Shown here one piece after another: positions 6,037 through 8,061 of a DNA stretch of 8,061 bases. This DNA comes from Eshraghiella sp050874365 (GTDB taxonomy: Bacteria; Bacillota; Clostridia; Lachnospirales; Lachnospiraceae). The stretch covers positions 1-8,061 of the forward strand of contig JBNMKN010000087.1 in the NCBI GenBank assembly GCA_050874365.1, in the 5' to 3' direction. The notes beneath the pieces were generated by a model. That model worked only from the letters and a program-made list of their open reading frames with translations. It was not told the DNA's origin and did not search any database. Position 1 is the stretch's first letter, and each line of letters opens with the position of its first letter. Made by a program: the position numbers and the translations under genes.

Positions 6037-6919
6037 GGAAGAATTAAAGAACAGAACCGATTACGCAAACAGTGTTATTAAAGAATTTCTCCCTGAAGAA
6101 AAAGGGTTTAATAAAGAGCTTTGTGAAGCAATGAATTACAGTGTGAATGCCGGCGGAAAAAGGCTCCGTCCGATACTTCTCCAGTCATTTTACAGGCTGT
6201 TTGGCGGTGATTCCGATATAGTTAAGCCTTGTATGGCAGCCTACGAAATGTTACACACCTATTCACTTGTCCATGATGATTTGCCTGCCATTGACAATGA
6301 CAACTACAGACGTGGCATGCTGACAACACACGCACGTTTTGGGGAGGCAACGGCTATTCTTGCAGGTGACGGGCTTTTGCATCAGGCGTATGAGACATTT
6401 ATAAAGATTTTTGATACAGAGATTTCGCCACGCACCGTTAAAGCCTTAAAAATTTTCGGAGATAAGACAGGTATCAACGGTATGTTAGGCGGTCAGTCCG
6501 CTGATGTACTCCACACAGGTGAGCTTATAAGCGATGAGCTTTTATATTATATTTATGAGAAAAAAACAGGTGCTTTAATCGAAGGTGCCATGCTTACCGG
6601 TTCTGCACTGGCAGGCTGTTCGGATGAGGATTTGGCTAAAATCAAAAGAGCCGGTGAACTTGTGGGACTTGCTTTCCAGATTAAGGACGATATTCTTGAC
6701 GTCTGCGGTAATGAAGATGAGATAGGAAAGCCTCTCCACAGCGACGAAAAAAATAACAAAAAGACATATATTACCATTAATGGCATCGAAAAGTCAGAAC
6801 ACGATATTGAAGTTATGTCAGAAGAAGCGTGTGATATTGTTTCTTCTCTTGGAAATGACGTGGAAGAACGTGATTTTATTATTAAACTCATTAAATATCT
6901 TACTGACAGAACCTATTAA
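6026..6919 (+). CDS. ispA: Polyprenyl diphosphate synthase, farnesyl/geranyl type
   Basis: This is a 297-residue trans-prenyltransferase of the IspA type, which condenses isopentenyl diphosphate with allylic diphosphates to make farnesyl diphosphate, the precursor for undecaprenyl carriers and quinones. Visible motifs are GGKRLRP (43-49), the first Asp-rich motif DDLPAID (84-90) followed by NDNYRRG, GMLGGQSADV (152-161), and the second Asp-rich motif QIKDDILD (218-225), then KNNKKTY (242-248). All metal-binding Asp residues are present. The start was set at ATG 6026, giving the typical opening MNFKEELKNR; in-frame ATGs at 5996 and 6020 lie further inside xseB. GTGGA at 6016-6020 can act as ribosome site. 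The gene overlaps xseB by 11 bases. The product chain length cannot be told with certainty from sequence alone. Confidence 0.95.
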   Translation: MNFKEELKNRTDYANSVIKEFLPEEKGFNKELCEAMNYSVNAGGKRLRPILLQSFYRLFGGDSDIVKPCMAAYEMLHTYSLVHDDLPAIDNDNYRRGMLTTHARFGEATAILAGDGLLHQAYETFIKIFDTEISPRTVKALKIFGDKTGINGMLGGQSADVLHTGELISDELLYYIYEKKTGALIEGAMLTGSALAGCSDEDLAKIKRAGELVGLAFQIKDDILDVCGNEDEIGKPLHSDEKNNKKTYITINGIEKSEHDIEVMSEEACDIVSSLGNDVEERDFIIKLIKYLTDRTY

Positions 6920-6946
6920 TTTAATATTATGGAAAGAATGAATATT

Positions 6947-8061
6947 ATGATATTGGATTCGATACAAAAACCAAATGATATAAAAAAAGTTAATAAAGAA
7001 GACTACGGCGAACTGGCAGATGAGATAAGAGAGTGCATTATTGAGAACGTAAGCACTAACGGCGGACATCTTTCCTCAAGTCTCGGTGTTGTGGAACTTA
7101 CTATGGCACTGCATCTTACCATGAATCTTCCAAAAGACAAGATATTATGGGATGTAGGTCATCAGGCGTATGCCCATAAGATTCTTACGGGACGAAAGGA
7201 TTCTTTTAGCACCTTAAGACAGCTTAACGGTTTAAGCGGTTTTCCGTCTCTTAATGAAAGTAAATGTGACGCTTTCGGCATGGGACATGCTTCAACCTCC
7301 CTTTCTGCGGCACTGGGTTATGTTAAAGCCAGAGAGCTTTCAAAGGACAACTACACCGTTGTTTCAGTAATCGGTGACGGAGCACTTACCGGAGGAATGG
7401 CTTATGAGGCACTTAATAACGCAAGTCTTTTGAAAAGCAACATGATAATTATCCTTAATGATAATGAAATGTCCATATCCCGTAATGTAGGCGGAATCTC
7501 CAAACTCCTCAATACCACAAGGACAAGTGCCAGATATAACGAATTAAAAGACAACGTTAAAAATACACTTTCCAAAATTCCCGGCTGCGGTGAAGATATT
7601 ATCGGAAGAATACACAAAACGAAAAGCTCCATAAAACAGCTTTTCGTTCCTGGAATGATTTTTGAAGACATGGGGCTCACTTACCTCGGACCTATTGATG
7701 GTCACAATATCGAAAGACTGGTTAAGACCATCAACATGGCAAAAAAAGTTAATCATGCCGTTGTTATCCATATCCACACCACTAAGGGCAAGGGTTATCC
7801 TTTTGCCGAAAGGAGACCGTCTTTTTTCCATGGTGTTGATCCTTTTGACATCGAAACAGGCAGGCCCGTATCAAATGAAAAGGTAACCACCTATTCAGAT
7901 ATTTTTTCTTCCTCAATTACCTCTATGGCAGAAAAAGACGATAAAGTTGTGGCACTGCAGTTGAATATCCAGGGTGAAAATATATTATTAGTATCTCAAT
8001 ATGGCATGGGCAAGCGCACAAACATTGATGAATTTTCTGCACAACATCGAGGTGGAAAAGG
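6947..8061 (+). CDS. dxs: 1-deoxy-D-xylulose-5-phosphate synthase N-terminal domain, joined in frame to a gyrase A fragment
   Basis: Residues 1-336 are the TPP-binding domain I of DXS, which condenses pyruvate and glyceraldehyde 3-phosphate in the first step of the MEP pathway. Visible are WDVGHQAYAHKILTGR (68-83, with the catalytic-site His71), GMGHASTSLSAALG (111-124), the TPP motif GDGALTGG to NDNEMS (143-176), LGPIDGHN (247-254) and TTKGKGYPFAE (278-288). A full enzyme has about 620 residues; here the protein leaves the DXS sequence after KVVA (333-336), at the start of the pyrimidine-binding domain II, so domain II with its catalytic Glu and domain III are missing. From about residue 337 the frame reads GyrA sequence until the window ends, still open. 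ATG 6947 is chosen because GGAAAG (6931-6936) fits it; in-frame ATGs at 6929 and 6938 would add 6 or 3 residues. The gap after ispA is 27 bases, so it belongs to the same operon. Confidence 0.9.
   Translation, partial: MILDSIQKPNDIKKVNKEDYGELADEIRECIIENVSTNGGHLSSSLGVVELTMALHLTMNLPKDKILWDVGHQAYAHKILTGRKDSFSTLRQLNGLSGFPSLNESKCDAFGMGHASTSLSAALGYVKARELSKDNYTVVSVIGDGALTGGMAYEALNNASLLKSNMIIILNDNEMSISRNVGGISKLLNTTRTSARYNELKDNVKNTLSKIPGCGEDIIGRIHKTKSSIKQLFVPGMIFEDMGLTYLGPIDGHNIERLVKTINMAKKVNHAVVIHIHTTKGKGYPFAERRPSFFHGVDPFDIETGRPVSNEKVTTYSDIFSSSITSMAEKDDKVVALQLNIQGENILLVSQYGMGKRTNIDEFSAQHRGGK
7955..8061 (+). other. gyrA: DNA gyrase subunit A C-terminal-domain fragment (foreign to dxs)
   Basis: About 35 codons in the dxs frame encode a GyrA beta-propeller blade. 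The segment includes NILLVSQYGMGKRT, then IDEF and QHRGGKG, closely matching the GyrA CTD pattern of a hydrophobic strand, G-x-GKRT, acidic/aromatic pair, and the QxRGGKG GyrA-box-type loop. Nothing like this occurs in DXS, whose expected continuation after KVVA is a TAAM-type motif. The boundary falls in or beside CTGCAG (7955-7960). It is neither a complete domain nor a complete gene, and it runs off the window. ParC has related blades, so ParC remains a weaker alternative. The likeliest origin is a chimeric assembly or cloning join. Confidence 0.8.

Noticed and set aside
6553..6891. 112-codon minus-strand open frame opposite ispA, and similar ones opposite spoIIIAE and dxs
   Set aside because: They lie entirely within confidently identified genes and show no domain, so they are shadows of codon bias.
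6947..8061. A genuine new DXS-GyrA fusion protein as a novel system
   Set aside because: The break removes essential catalytic parts of DXS and joins only a piece of one gyrase propeller blade, with no domain logic, at a restriction-site-like sequence at the end of the window; a chimeric join is far more likely.

Overview
The window carries part of the chromosome of a low-GC, Gram-positive, endospore-forming bacterium. The gene content (the spoIIIA engulfment-stage operon), strong Shine-Dalgarno sites and protein features point to Clostridia; Lachnospiraceae is my best guess, made from remembered family resemblance and not from a search. All genes are on the + strand and closely packed. No RNA genes, insertion sequences, CRISPR arrays or tRNAs are visible.

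Bases 1-3615 hold the 3' end of spoIIIAB followed by complete spoIIIAC, AD, AE, AF, AG and AH, with gaps of only 1 to 21 bases. Together these encode the mother-cell half of the SpoIIIA-SpoIIQ channel ('feeding tube'): a secretion-system-like basal body (AB, AC, AD, AE, AF) and ring-forming proteins (AG, AH). In known spore formers the channel connects mother cell and forespore and sustains late forespore gene expression.

Bases 3616-3695 hold a good sigma-A-type promoter that separates the sporulation operon from a housekeeping block: an Asp23/YqhY-family gene, nusB (antitermination and rRNA transcription), xseA-xseB (exonuclease VII), ispA (farnesyl/geranyl diphosphate synthase) and dxs (first enzyme of the MEP isoprenoid pathway). 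The order resembles the Bacillus subtilis spoIIIA-accBC-yqhY-nusB-folD-xseA-xseB-ispA-dxs neighbourhood, but accBC and folD are absent. The 114-base gap before nusB contains a 12-bp dyad lying over a perfect extended -10 element; it is the most interesting regulatory structure here.

The right end is anomalous. The dxs frame is normal for about 336 residues, through the whole N-terminal TPP-binding domain. At about base 7955, inside a CTGCAG, it changes abruptly and in frame into a DNA gyrase subunit A C-terminal-domain sequence ending in a GyrA-box-like QHRGGKG motif. A chimeric assembly or cloning join is the likeliest explanation, with true rearrangement as the alternative. I found no convincing new biological system; the notable points are this junction, the nusB dyad and an unusually short SpoIIIAG.
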